This document shows, in pieces, positions 48,649 to 62,913 of a stretch of DNA of 64,000 bases (the first letter of the stretch is position 1; every line of letters begins with the position of its first letter). The DNA lies in the NCBI GenBank assembly GCA_021787565.1, contig JAJYLT010000019.1:1-64000 (forward strand), read 5' to 3'. The notes beneath the pieces are model-generated. The model ran no database searches, had not been told where the DNA came from, and saw only the letters and a list, made by a program, of their open reading frames with translations. This DNA is from Acidobacteriota bacterium (lineage in GTDB: Bacteria > Acidobacteriota > UBA4820 > DSQY01). Position numbers and translations under genes: made by a program.

Positions 48649-50826
48649 TTAGGTCCTGGCGCCGTTTCCGTAAACCAGGATCTTTCCGCTTGGGGCGCCG
48701 CTTGCCTTGATCGTAAGACTACGGACCACGAGGGGGAGCACATGGTACTGGTCAGCCAGGTTGAGCAGATAGATCCCTAATGCCCAGCAGAGGATGTGTT
48801 GGCTCCCCATGCCCGTCATGCACAAGAAAGCGGATGGAATGACCTTATTGTGCGGTTGGGCCCTCCTCTCCCAGAGATTCTTTAGCCCCTTTTGGAACTC
48901 CTGCACCCTGTCCCTGATGGTGCGAAAGCCGTCCCGGGGGGCATTGTTATCGATTGAGGCGACGATCTCCTTGAATGTATCCAGAGATGTCGCCAGGCGT
49001 TCATAGCCAAGGAGCGCGGAATCAGTTACCCCCGCACCGCGAAGCCAGGCCTCTACCGTGTTTCCTGGATCCGTCCCTAAGTCCTCGCCAGGCGGAAGGT
49101 TAAGATAGTCTACCCAGGGCCCCTTGTAGACAGCGGTTCTCGTTGGAATGTCCCTGCGCTGAGGAAGGTCCTTCACCCACGGCATGGCCGTTGCCAATGC
49201 AGATGAGAAATCCGGGAGCTTGCTGGCATCCCCAGCAATGAAGAGCGAATTTACGGCTTTCTGGTCCATAAGAAGCTGAAAATCAAGCTGAATGTTGCCG
49301 CGAAGTGATCCAAGGACCTCCTGAAGCTTCGTCGCGGAATCCCCCTCTACGACCTTCCAACTCTTGGCCAGGTCCAACCAAGTTCCTCGGTTCGTATCAT
49401 TCACGGGACCATTGGGGGAGTAAAGGAGATGGAACCCCAGTTGAAACTCGGAGACCGGCGGCTCTTCCTTTGGAACCTGATGGAAGTGATCCATGTCCGC
49501 TTTGAAGTCGGTGGTCCACTGAAGGTCACCGCGGTTGTAGGATCGAAGCCCCTCATAGGCCACCTTCTTCCGGTCGTTGATATCCAGGGACACGTCGGAA
49601 ATGAAAGTAGTCTTGTCCTGGCCGACGAGCTTCCAGCTCCCAATGGCCAATGAGAACCCCCAGGCATGGTCTTTCTCAAGGGTCTGTCGCCGGAGGTATT
49701 GCTCCAAAGCTATGGCGGGAGGCTTCTGTTGGACCCTTGCAAGGACGGCGCCCAGATCGCCTCGCATGAAGGAAAGGCGAACCTCATCTGTCAGGCTAGT
49801 CCTCTTGATAATCCCCTGAAAGAGCACGGAATCGGTTGAAACCCGACTATACGAGTATTCGAATCCGGCCGCGGCCTTCTCCTTCGCGGTGTCCAAGAGG
49901 CGATTGCTGGCCGCTTGCTGCACCTCTTGGCCGAGACTCGTGTAGGTTGATCCAAGGAGATCCTCCAGAAGCTTCTGGGCGTCAGCTTGGTCAAAGCCGG
50001 CAATCTGAGCCGTTACGCCAAGCTTGCCCCCCGCTGCCAGCTTCTTCGTTTTGGCCTTGGTTATCGCAACTCTGACCCGATCGTCGCTCAGGCCCGCAAA
50101 GACGACTCGGAAGTCATCCGCTGCCGTTATGCTCACCGAAATCGAGGCTCCAAGATCCACTTCAACACCAAGCCCCGGAAGGTTAGCTAGTGATGCCAGG
50201 GTACCAAGGGCTTCGGTGAATATGTCGGCCCAGGACAAAGTTACAGACGCCGAAATAGAGGCTGTTCTCCTCAACGAGATGGCCTCACCAGGTTGGAGAG
50301 CCTTGATATCGTCCAACGTGAGCGCAAACTGCCCGTCCCGCATGTCTTGTTCCACACAGGTACCGAGAATGGATGTAGGGGGATGAAGGCGATAATCGCA
50401 GAACCGCAGCGTTTCGGAAGTATCGAATCCAAGTTTCAGATTGGCCAGCACCGGCGCGCCAATGCTCTCGTCGAGCTTCCCTTCAATACCGTACTTCACC
50501 CAATACTCTCCCCTGGGCGATGGTGAACCCTCCACTAGGGGAGGGGGGGCATCGTTACCCGCTGCAGAATCACGAGGCAGCAAAACGGCGTCCGGGTCTT
50601 TGTCCTTGCTTTGTGGAATGGAGGTGAAGACCGTGAGGTCGGCTGAAGAAGTGGCTTGGAGCTTGATCGCCGTCGTCCCCCCAAGTGGGATCGACGGAGA
50701 GGCGGATAGACTCTCCCGGACGACAAAGCTGGGGAAGACGGGAAGCTCCTTGTCCTCCAAGCTAAGAGAAGCGCACTCTTTGAGCCCCTTGAGCTTTTGC
50801 CATGCATCCTTCAGGTTTGTGGCCAT
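48649..50826 (-). CDS. Large hypothetical protein, 725 aa
   Basis: No family recognised. No signal peptide; probably soluble. The N-terminus (MATNLKDAWQKLKGLKECAS) is followed by beta-rich segments. Residues about 190-215 (ISLRRTASISASVTLSWADI) and about 225-250 (GVEVDLGASISVSITAADDF) look like amphipathic strands. A helical region follows (DQADAQKLLEDLLGSTYTSL), and the C-terminal part contains SAFLCMTGMGSQHILCWALG. Composition is less GC-rich than core genes. ATG 50826 is the probable start; the frame is open 60 bases upstream. It stands alone on the minus strand between the DUF932 gene and the restriction operon. Confidence 0.75.
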   Translation of the reverse strand: MATNLKDAWQKLKGLKECASLSLEDKELPVFPSFVVRESLSASPSIPLGGTTAIKLQATSSADLTVFTSIPQSKDKDPDAVLLPRDSAAGNDAPPPLVEGSPSPRGEYWVKYGIEGKLDESIGAPVLANLKLGFDTSETLRFCDYRLHPPTSILGTCVEQDMRDGQFALTLDDIKALQPGEAISLRRTASISASVTLSWADIFTEALGTLASLANLPGLGVEVDLGASISVSITAADDFRVVFAGLSDDRVRVAITKAKTKKLAAGGKLGVTAQIAGFDQADAQKLLEDLLGSTYTSLGQEVQQAASNRLLDTAKEKAAAGFEYSYSRVSTDSVLFQGIIKRTSLTDEVRLSFMRGDLGAVLARVQQKPPAIALEQYLRRQTLEKDHAWGFSLAIGSWKLVGQDKTTFISDVSLDINDRKKVAYEGLRSYNRGDLQWTTDFKADMDHFHQVPKEEPPVSEFQLGFHLLYSPNGPVNDTNRGTWLDLAKSWKVVEGDSATKLQEVLGSLRGNIQLDFQLLMDQKAVNSLFIAGDASKLPDFSSALATAMPWVKDLPQRRDIPTRTAVYKGPWVDYLNLPPGEDLGTDPGNTVEAWLRGAGVTDSALLGYERLATSLDTFKEIVASIDNNAPRDGFRTIRDRVQEFQKGLKNLWERRAQPHNKVIPSAFLCMTGMGSQHILCWALGIYLLNLADQYHVLPLVVRSLTIKASGAPSGKILVYGNGART

Positions 50827-51329
50827 GCTAGGTACTCCTCCCTCTCGCGGACATAGCCGTGGGTGCCGTTCACCTCGGCCTGCCATGCTACAAACTTAGG
50901 TCGCCCATGAGGAAAAGAAATCACCCCCACGGGTGATGGCGACTTTGCCCCAAAGAATGATGGCGATATCAACGGGAAGCATGAGAGATCGGCACGCGGC
51001 GAATCGCGCCCCATACCATTCCGCGGAACACCACATGGCGAATAGGGCCGGGGGGACGGGTCAGGATCCGCAGGTTGCACATCCCTTCGCGCTGATATGT
51101 TGCCCGACGGACATTAACCCCCATTAGGCCGTCTTGCGTGCTGGTAACGCTCCCGCGGGCTCCAGGAGACGCGAAAGCGCCTGGGGATCGTGCAGCCCCG
51201 TCCCTTGTCGTGGCTGTTGCGGGGCGGAAACGGCAAAGGGGCGCCCTAGGACCGCGACGGCTGGAAATTGTCCGTGGGCCTATCAGGGGAGTATGCTGAA
51301 TGCCTTCATCCAACGATTGGGGGGTCTCC
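50827..51329. other. Intergenic region upstream of hsdM with island repeat copy B
   Basis: Contains a hairpin TCACCC-CCAC-GGGTGA near 50924, repeat copy B (51047-51130) and the predicted hsdM promoter. No gene recognised. Confidence 0.5.
51268..51297 (+). promoter_or_regulatory. Predicted promoter of the hsd operon
   Basis: TTGTCC, 18-base spacer, TATGCT; the predicted transcript start near 51304 argues for ATG 51330 over the ATG at 51300. Confidence 0.45.
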
Positions 51330-54278
<2,949 letters not shown>

Positions 54279-54279
<1 letters not shown>

Positions 54280-55784
54280 TGGTCGGGAAGGAAAAATCGG
54301 TATTTGACCCGCGCCGGATGATGGAGATGGCAATCGAGGCTATGCGGCATTCTGTGGCCGAGCGGCGTACGGATGGCAAGGCCAGTCCAAAAGTGGGAGC
54401 AGTGCTTTGGAAGCCGGATGGGACGATCGAAGAGGCGTGGCGCAGCGAGTTGCGGGACGGAGATCACGCCGAGTACACACTGCTGGAGCGGAAGAACCGG
54501 GACGCCAAGCTCGACGGCGCCGTAATGTTCGCGACGCTCGAGCCCTGCGCACCGGGCTCACGTCACCATCCGAAACTGGGCTGTGCAGAACGGATTGTCC
54601 TGGCCAGGATCAAGGAAGTATACGTAGGCATCGAGGACCCGGACCCCACAGTGGACCGCAAGGGGATCAAGTATTTGCAGGACTGTGACGTGATCGTCCA
54701 TATGTTCGATCGGGATCTTCAGGAAGAGATTCAAGCGGCGAACAAGGAGTTCATCGAGCAGGCGTTGGAGCGGGCCGCCGCAGCGCGTGAAGCACAGAAG
54801 CATGAGCCAGTCGTGCTTTCTGCGTTGGAGAGGGTACTCCCGGCGGCACAGTTGGGTGACCTCGATGCCGGTGCGCTTGAAGAGTATCGCAGCATCTCTG
54901 GAATTCCTGAAAAGGTCGAATCTCCCGAGTTCAAGCGGCGCCTGATGTTCCAAGGTCTGGTTCGGGAAGAAGGGGCTGTGCTTGTTCCCACGGGATTTGG
55001 CGTACTACTTTTCGGCAAGGAGCCACGGTCGCAGATCGTGCAGGCGGGCCTTCTCGGGACCATCCATTATGCCGACGGCAGGGAGGAAACGCGCGACTTC
55101 GACGGCCCGGTGGTGGATATCCCCGCCCAGGCCATCCAGTGGCTGAAGGACAAGCTTCCCAATCCGATCGTGCGGACACAGGCCAAGCGGGCGGACTTGC
55201 AGGAGACCCTTTTCGAGCTTATTCGCGAAGGTATCGTCAACGCACTGGTCCACCGTGACTACAGCATCGCAGGGGCGAAATGCCAGCTTTCAGCGAGTGA
55301 GGACAAGGTCGTGGTCATGAGCCCCGGCATGCCGGTGGCACCGATTACCATGGAGCAGATGAGGTCATTCGATGCCCCGATGCTGAGCCGAAATCCGGCG
55401 CTGCATTACGTTTTCGCGAAGATGAGACTCGCTGAAGAACGGGGACTCGGGCTCAAGTCAATGAAATATCGGGCCCAAGCCGCGGGGCTGCCGCTGCCGT
55501 CCTACGCTTTCAAGGCGCCCTATGTAGTCCTGACGCTCTACCGGGACGCTAAGGCGGCGATTTCCGGTGTGGCCTCCGAAGTCCTCAGAAAGCTCAGTGA
55601 AGCGGAGCGAAACGGTTGGAACTGGCTGGTCACGAAGGAGTCAATCACGACCGCGGAATATCAGATCGCGCTTGGACTTCCCAACCGGACGGCAAAGAAT
55701 CACCTTAAGAGGCTAGCCGAACTCGGCCTCTTGCGCAAGAAGGGGGCTGGCCGGGCGACGCGCTATGAGGTGGTGCGGCCGTAA
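54279..55784 (+). CDS. RibD-like deaminase fused to GHKL ATPase (RecG-like/COG2865 type) and winged helix
   Basis: 501 residues. Residues about 10-145 form a zinc deaminase domain: HAE (His63, Glu65), then PC at 89-90 and a second Cys at 102, within TLEPCAPGSRHHPKLGC. EDPDPTVDRKGIKYLQ resembles RibD-type deaminases. A helical linker (150-215) leads to a domain with the GHKL N-box REGIVNALVHRDYS (Glu317, Asn321) and glycine motifs MSPGMP and EERGLGLKSM. This is the ATPase part of COG2865 proteins (HATPase_c_4). Residues about 430-501 form a winged helix. COG2865 proteins normally carry an AlbA/Schlafen DNA-binding domain at the front; here it is replaced by the deaminase. Encoded inside the hsd operon. 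Function unknown; defence or regulation inferred. Confidence 0.85.
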
Positions 55785-55802
55785 CCGGAAAGCGGGCCGC
55801 AT

Positions 55803-55825
55803 ATCGGGCCGCCATGGCCCGATTC
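55803..55825. repeat. Palindromic repeat upstream of hsdR, copy 1
   Basis: ATCGGGCC then GCCATGGCCCGATTC; near-palindromic (ATCGGGC...GCCCGAT). A second copy lies 62 bases downstream. Confidence 0.75.
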
Positions 55826-55864
55826 TCCTATTTGGATCGGCACTGCCAAGGAATTGGGCCATGG

Positions 55865-55887
55865 ATCGGGCTGCCATGGCCCGATTC
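55865..55887. repeat. Palindromic repeat upstream of hsdR, copy 2
   Basis: Same sequence as copy 1 with one change (C to T at the eighth base). A related GGGCCATGG lies between the two at 55857, and GGGCCATGCCTGGCCC at about 55990. Confidence 0.75.
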
Positions 55888-56044
55888 ACTCGAACGACAG
55901 GGCGCGAGTCTGGCCATTCTGGCTAAGGAATATTGGGGATATGATGGAGCCTATTGTGGATCAGAGAGTTAGCTGCTTTCGGCTAATCCCGGGCCATGCC
56001 TGGCCCATTTCAGGGGCATTCAGCAGGCCGCTGTGGGGACCTGC

Positions 56045-59179
<3,135 letters not shown>

Positions 59180-59223
59180 GGGCCAAGGGCTATGGGAGGC
59201 GCTGTGGGGGGGTGGGGCAGAGG

Positions 59224-59430
59224 TCAGGCTGGCATGAAGGAGAGGGTCAAGAAGCCCTTGGGCTCCCCCCGTTCCTCCATTTGTTCGGCAAGGACTTCGA
59301 GGGCAAGGCGCTGCACCGTCGCCAGGGCTTCTTTCTTGGTGCGCCCATACACCAAGACGCCGGGCAGTTGCGGTATATCCGCAATCCAACGCCCATCTTC
59401 CTCGCGGTCGAATTCCACCTTTAGGACCAT
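59224..59430 (-). CDS. HicB-like antitoxin (orphan)
   Basis: 68 residues from ATG 59430 (GGAGGA 5 bases upstream). The HicB fold is visible in MVLKVEFDREEDGRWIADIP, QLPGVLVYG and EALATVQRLALEVLAEQ. No HicA toxin is next to it, and no C-terminal DNA-binding domain is present. Possibly a remnant or a solo HicB-type protein. Confidence 0.8.
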   Translation of the reverse strand: MVLKVEFDREEDGRWIADIPQLPGVLVYGRTKKEALATVQRLALEVLAEQMEERGEPKGFLTLSFMPA

Positions 59431-59493
59431 GATGAATCCTCCGGGGTTGGGATGCCCCCCCGTCACTCCGGGGCAAGGCGCGGGGCGGGCGCC

Positions 59494-59751
59494 CTACCGG
59501 TAGACTTCCCGGCGGTGGGCGATGCGGACCACGAGGACGAGGAGAACCCTGTCCTTGATGGTGTAGACCACGCGGAAGTCTCCGGCGCGGATGCGGTAGA
59601 GGTCCGACTCCCCCGTGAGTTTGACCACCCCAGCAGGCCGGGGTACCTCCGCCAGGGCGTCCACGGCGGCGCGGATGTTTCGTTGGGCGGCTCTGGGTAA
59701 CTTCGCGAGACTTCGGGCGGCGGAGGGCCGTAGCTCGATCCTGTAGGCCAC
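59494..59751 (-). CDS. RelE/ParE family toxin (pair 1)
   Basis: 85 residues. YRIELRPSAARSLAKLPRAA at the start and LYRIRAGDFRVVYTIKD...VVRIAHRREVYR at the end are typical of RelE mRNA interferases. It lies 3 bases downstream of its antitoxin gene. The last 12 residues are identical to those of the second toxin. Confidence 0.92.
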   Translation of the reverse strand: MAYRIELRPSAARSLAKLPRAAQRNIRAAVDALAEVPRPAGVVKLTGESDLYRIRAGDFRVVYTIKDRVLLVLVVRIAHRREVYR

Positions 59752-59754
59752 GGC

Positions 59755-60000
59755 TTACAGCCCTAAGTCGGCCTTGACCTTTTCCCAGGGGATGGAGCCC
59801 TTTTCCTTGAGCGCCTTTCGGGCGGCGCGAACGTCGGCCCTGTTTTCCAGCTCTTCAAGGAGAAGCACGTCCTCGATGGGGACCACGGCCACGAGTTCCT
59901 TACCGTTACGCGTCAAGACGATGCGCTCCTTTTCAAAGGCCGCCTTCGTCACCACGTCTGAGAACTTGGCCCGCGCTTTCACGGTGGTAATGGTGGTCAT
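59755..60000 (-). CDS. Phd/YefM family antitoxin (pair 1)
   Basis: 81 residues. Phd fold: TTVKARAKFSDVVTKAAFEK and ERIVLTRNGKELVAVVPIED. The C-terminal acidic/helical tail (about 55-81) should wrap the toxin. First gene of its pair; the RBS GGGAGG is 8 bases upstream. Confidence 0.9.
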   Translation of the reverse strand: MTTITTVKARAKFSDVVTKAAFEKERIVLTRNGKELVAVVPIEDVLLLEELENRADVRAARKALKEKGSIPWEKVKADLGL

Positions 60001-60020
60001 GGAATGTGCCTCCCGGACAT

Positions 60021-60049
60021 AATGTACAGTACGGACGCCGTGCTGTCAA
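60021..60049 (-). promoter_or_regulatory. Promoter/operator of toxin-antitoxin pair 1
   Basis: On the minus strand: TTGACA (60049-60044), 17-base spacer, TACATT (60026-60021). The small palindrome GTACAGTAC (60024-60032) overlaps the -10, as expected for an autorepressed Phd operator. Confidence 0.6.
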
Positions 60050-60079
60050 CGGCGGGGGGCAGGGCGCGGGCCGGGCGCC

Positions 60080-60340
60080 TTACCGGTAGACTTCCCGGCG
60101 GTGGGCGATACGGACCACAAGGACCACAAGGCGGTCATCCTCTACGGCGTAGATGATCCGGTAGTCGCCGACACGGAGGCGAAGCAAAGGCGGCTTCGAT
60201 CCCCGGAGAGTCTTCACTCCATGCGGGCGTGGGTCGGTAGCCAGGGCGTTGATGCGGGCGTCAACTCGCAGGCGGGCCGCCTTCGGGAGTGCGGCCAACG
60301 CTTTCTTTGCGGACGGGGTTACTTCCAGGCGGTAGGTCAC
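60080..60340 (-). CDS. RelE/ParE family toxin (pair 2)
   Basis: 86 residues. TYRLEVTPSAKKALAALPKA, LLRLRVGDYRIIYAVEDD and the same VVRIAHRREVYR end as pair 1. Overlaps its antitoxin gene by 4 bases. Confidence 0.92.
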   Translation of the reverse strand: MTYRLEVTPSAKKALAALPKAARLRVDARINALATDPRPHGVKTLRGSKPPLLRLRVGDYRIIYAVEDDRLVVLVVRIAHRREVYR

Positions 60341-60591
60341 TCCAGCCCTAGCTCTTGGCGAACCTGTTCGTAAGGGATGGGCTTCTCGGCTGGGTCCGCC
60401 AGGATACGCTCGGCCTCTTCCACGTCCATGCGGTCCTCGAAGGCCTCAAGGGCCTCGAGGTCTTCGATGGGAACGAGGGCGGCCACGGCCTTGCCCCGGC
60501 GCTCGATGATGAAGCGCTCACCCTTCCGGGCAGCCCGGTCCAGCGTGGTCTTCATTCCCCGGCGCAGCGCGCCCGTGGTCATGCGGGTCAT
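60337..60591 (-). CDS. Phd/YefM family antitoxin (pair 2)
   Basis: 84 residues. LRRGMKTTLDRAARKGERFI and IERRGKAVAALVPIEDLEAL match Phd/YefM; acidic C-terminal tail. RBS AGGAGG upstream of ATG 60591. The antitoxin is far less similar to its neighbour than the toxin is. Confidence 0.88.
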   Translation of the reverse strand: MTRMTTGALRRGMKTTLDRAARKGERFIIERRGKAVAALVPIEDLEALEAFEDRMDVEEAERILADPAEKPIPYEQVRQELGLE

Positions 60592-60628
60592 ACCGTGTTC
60601 CTCCTGGGATCGGAACTATCCCACCGGA

Positions 60629-60657
60629 AACATACACCCGCCAGCGCAGAGGGACAA
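60629..60657 (-). promoter_or_regulatory. Predicted promoter of toxin-antitoxin pair 2
   Basis: On the minus strand: TTGTCC (60657-60652), 17-base spacer, TATGTT (60634-60629). Confidence 0.45.
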
Positions 60658-60717
60658 GGCACCTCGCCGGCGCCAGGATCGGGCCGGCCTTCGTCACCGA
60701 TGCCGCCCATCACTGAA

Positions 60718-60757
60718 CACCCCCCGCCCCCCGGCGGAACGGGTCGGCAAGCCCCCC
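60718..60757. repeat. Island repeat copy C (partial)
   Basis: Shares CACCCCCCGCCCCCCGG and ACGGGTC with copy A at 48379, but not the ATGTTGCC part. Confidence 0.5.
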
Positions 60758-60841
60758 CGGCCCTGGCCGCCTAACTAATAGTGTCCACCCCCTGAGTTTT
60801 TTCCCAGGTTCCTTTCTGGGTAGCCTCCCTGTGCTTGAAGC

Positions 60842-61138
60842 CTAGTAGGGGGTCCCTCCCCGGACGATTGCTACCCTTACGGGCTCGGCAAATCTATCTT
60901 GGCTTCCGATTACCTCAACCTCGCCCGACACGGTCACGTCACCCTCTACGGCAGCGACCATTAAGGGGCGCTGCATCAGAAGGCGGTTACGTTGGCTCGG
61001 GTCCTTGACCATCCTGATCTCTCCAATAGTGGGCGGAGCTTTGGGCAAGCTATTCAGGATCCTGACTTGGACCCACAACACGGCGGCAAGAAGCGCTAGA
61101 ACGGCCGCCCCCCAAAGTATCTTCAGTAGCTTTTCCAT
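60842..61138 (-). CDS. Small membrane-anchored hypothetical protein
   Basis: 98 residues. One N-terminal membrane helix (ILWGAAVLALLAAVLWVQVRI), then a polar domain ending in beta-like VEGDVTVSGEVEVIGS. No family recognised. ATG 61138 has GGGAGG 5 bases upstream. Confidence 0.65.
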   Translation of the reverse strand: MEKLLKILWGAAVLALLAAVLWVQVRILNSLPKAPPTIGEIRMVKDPSQRNRLLMQRPLMVAAVEGDVTVSGEVEVIGSQDRFAEPVRVAIVRGGTPY

Positions 61139-61369
61139 TTCTGCCTCCCTCGGTGGGTGCCCCCGGCTCATTCTCAAGCAACAACTCTTGAAGGTATCAC
61201 GGGGCCGAACTCTGCTTCACATTGAAGGCAGTAAAGCACCCCCCGGGGGAAGTGGAGCGGCCGGCAATGAGCCTGCCCGCGTGTCTGGCAACGATCAGGC
61301 CCCCGCCAGGTTCTTTCCCTCAATGCTGATATGAGGTCACTACGGCTCCGCGTCATCCGGGCGGCGTGC

Positions 61370-61399
61370 TTGCCGTGCGAGGTTTATCGGGGATAGTCT
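61370..61399 (+). promoter_or_regulatory. Predicted promoter
   Basis: TTGCCG, 18-base spacer, TAGTCT, 20 bases before ATG 61420. Confidence 0.4.
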
Positions 61400-61419
61400 G
61401 GGGCACAAGGGAGGCCACT

Positions 61420-61941
61420 ATGAATAGGGGGATTCTGGTCGTTATCTTTGGGGTGTTGATTGCCTCGTGCGCATCAAGGCCGCCAGTGGTGCAGCGTGCA
61501 GGCTTGCCACCAGGGGCCGAACTGGCGATTATTTCCTTCCGTGATTGCACCATCAATGGGCAGGAAGACTGCGACGGCTCGGGAAACACGGCCGCGGGGA
61601 TCTTCGCGGAGGTCTTCTCCTCAACGTCCCGCTATCTTGCCGTACCGCTTTCAAGGCCAGTAGGACCGAAGGAGCCACTCACCGATGACGAGGCAGTCAA
61701 ATACGCCAAGAGCAAGGGATTCCCTTACGTCATGAATGGCGAGGTGGACGAGTACTATAGGGTTTCTCCATTTACCTTTAGAACCGAGCGTGCCGGGGTT
61801 TCTTTGAGGATTCTCCGCGTTTCAGACGGTTCCGTAATCGCCTTCTTCAGCCAGCGGACCCATTCCCAATCCAACCTGACCACGCCAGATAAGCTCATCA
61901 AGAAAATGGCACAGCACGTCAGGGATTCCCTGCGGGAATAG
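61420..61941 (+). CDS. Predicted lipoprotein, 173 aa
   Basis: Signal peptide with lipobox LIASC (MNRGILVVIFGVLIASC). Mature part includes FRDCTINGQEDCDGSGNTAA and a C-terminal half (GEVDEYYRVSPFTFRTERAG, LRILRVSDGSVIAFFSQ) resembling outer-membrane-associated lipoproteins that vary around a GNA1162/CsgG-like fold. That link is tentative. Envelope location is expected. Confidence 0.75.
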   Translation: MNRGILVVIFGVLIASCASRPPVVQRAGLPPGAELAIISFRDCTINGQEDCDGSGNTAAGIFAEVFSSTSRYLAVPLSRPVGPKEPLTDDEAVKYAKSKGFPYVMNGEVDEYYRVSPFTFRTERAGVSLRILRVSDGSVIAFFSQRTHSQSNLTTPDKLIKKMAQHVRDSLRE

Positions 61942-62013
61942 ATCGGCTGCCCACAAACAACTCCATTCCCGGCTTGGCTACGACGAGTCCCCGGAACTGA
62001 ATCAGCGGTCCAG

Positions 62014-62547
62014 CTATTTCGCCTTGGCTTCCGTGACCTTCAACCCCTTGTCCCGCTCCAGTGTTTGAACGATGGCCTTGGATAGGGACTCGAAGGCCTG
62101 CGTGCGATCCCCGGGGTCGAACATATCTCCCTCGGCTTCTGTCGTAACGGTGGCCACGGTTTTGCCCGTGACGGCATCATCAAACGACACCGTGAGCAAG
62201 TTCTCTTCTTCGCTGGAAGAGATCATGGCCATTCGCGCAATCAAAGTCTGCCGTTGTTGGTCGGTTGTGAGGCCCTGGTACTCCTTGTCTCCTATCACGT
62301 TCCAGTTGTAACGCTCCATGAGGTTAGCAAACTCCACGTCCATTCCGTACAGGCTCGCGGAAGTCTTCTCGCCGGGCTTGGCCACGACAAGGTAGTTGTA
62401 GCGCGCGAACGAAAACCCGGGCGAGTAAACAACTCTGTACGCCTGCCCCGCGGCACAGCCGAGAATAAGGACCGCGCAAGAAAGTAACGCGACGGCCCTT
62501 CCGGTGATCGTTCCCCCACACCTACGCCCCAGTATTTCGGTCCCCAT
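62014..62547 (-). CDS. Predicted lipoprotein, 177 aa
   Basis: From ATG 62547 (GGAGGAGG upstream). Signal peptide TGRAVALLSCAVLILGC with lipobox LILGC. The mature domain (FSFARYNYLVVAKPGEKTSA, AMISSSEEENLLTVSFDDAV, TVATVTTEAEG) resembles small lipoproteins of DUF4136-like type; not certain. Independent of the convergent lipoprotein gene at 61420. Confidence 0.75.
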   Translation of the reverse strand: MGTEILGRRCGGTITGRAVALLSCAVLILGCAAGQAYRVVYSPGFSFARYNYLVVAKPGEKTSASLYGMDVEFANLMERYNWNVIGDKEYQGLTTDQQRQTLIARMAMISSSEEENLLTVSFDDAVTGKTVATVTTEAEGDMFDPGDRTQAFESLSKAIVQTLERDKGLKVTEAKAK

Positions 62548-62913
62548 GCCTACCTCCTCCCGTCTACGGTTCATCGCAAGGGGGAAGCTCCCCAAACCCC
62601 CGTTGTCCATCCTTGCGGTTCCGGTGGAGTCAGCGTACACCCCCGAGACGCCGGCGGCAACGCTTGGGGCGCGCGCCCTGCCTTTCGGGCACACGAATCA
62701 CGCTATAACCCAAGCCCCACAAGGGTTATAGCCCTGGTTCGCGCGCACGCGCCCGCGCGCGTTGAGGCGCAGAGAGAAAAAGCAAAGGGGCCAGCTTGCG
62801 ACTGGCCCCAGGGGTGGAGGCGTGGAGAACGCCGGAGAGACGAGGCTACGTGAACCATGGGCGGGCGGCCCCTACGTGCGTAGGCGAGGCCGGGCCGGCC
62901 GCGTTGCGCTTGC
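62548..62913. other. Intergenic region between the lipoprotein gene and the phage-like block
   Basis: Contains the terminator at 62775-62810 and a GC-rich alternating stretch (GCGCGCACGCGCCCGCGCGCG near 62740-62761). No gene seen. Confidence 0.5.
62775..62810 (-). terminator. Intrinsic terminator of the minus-strand phage-like genes
   Basis: On the minus strand: GGGGCCAG-TCGCAAG-CTGGCCCC followed by TTTGCTTTTT. Confidence 0.85.
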
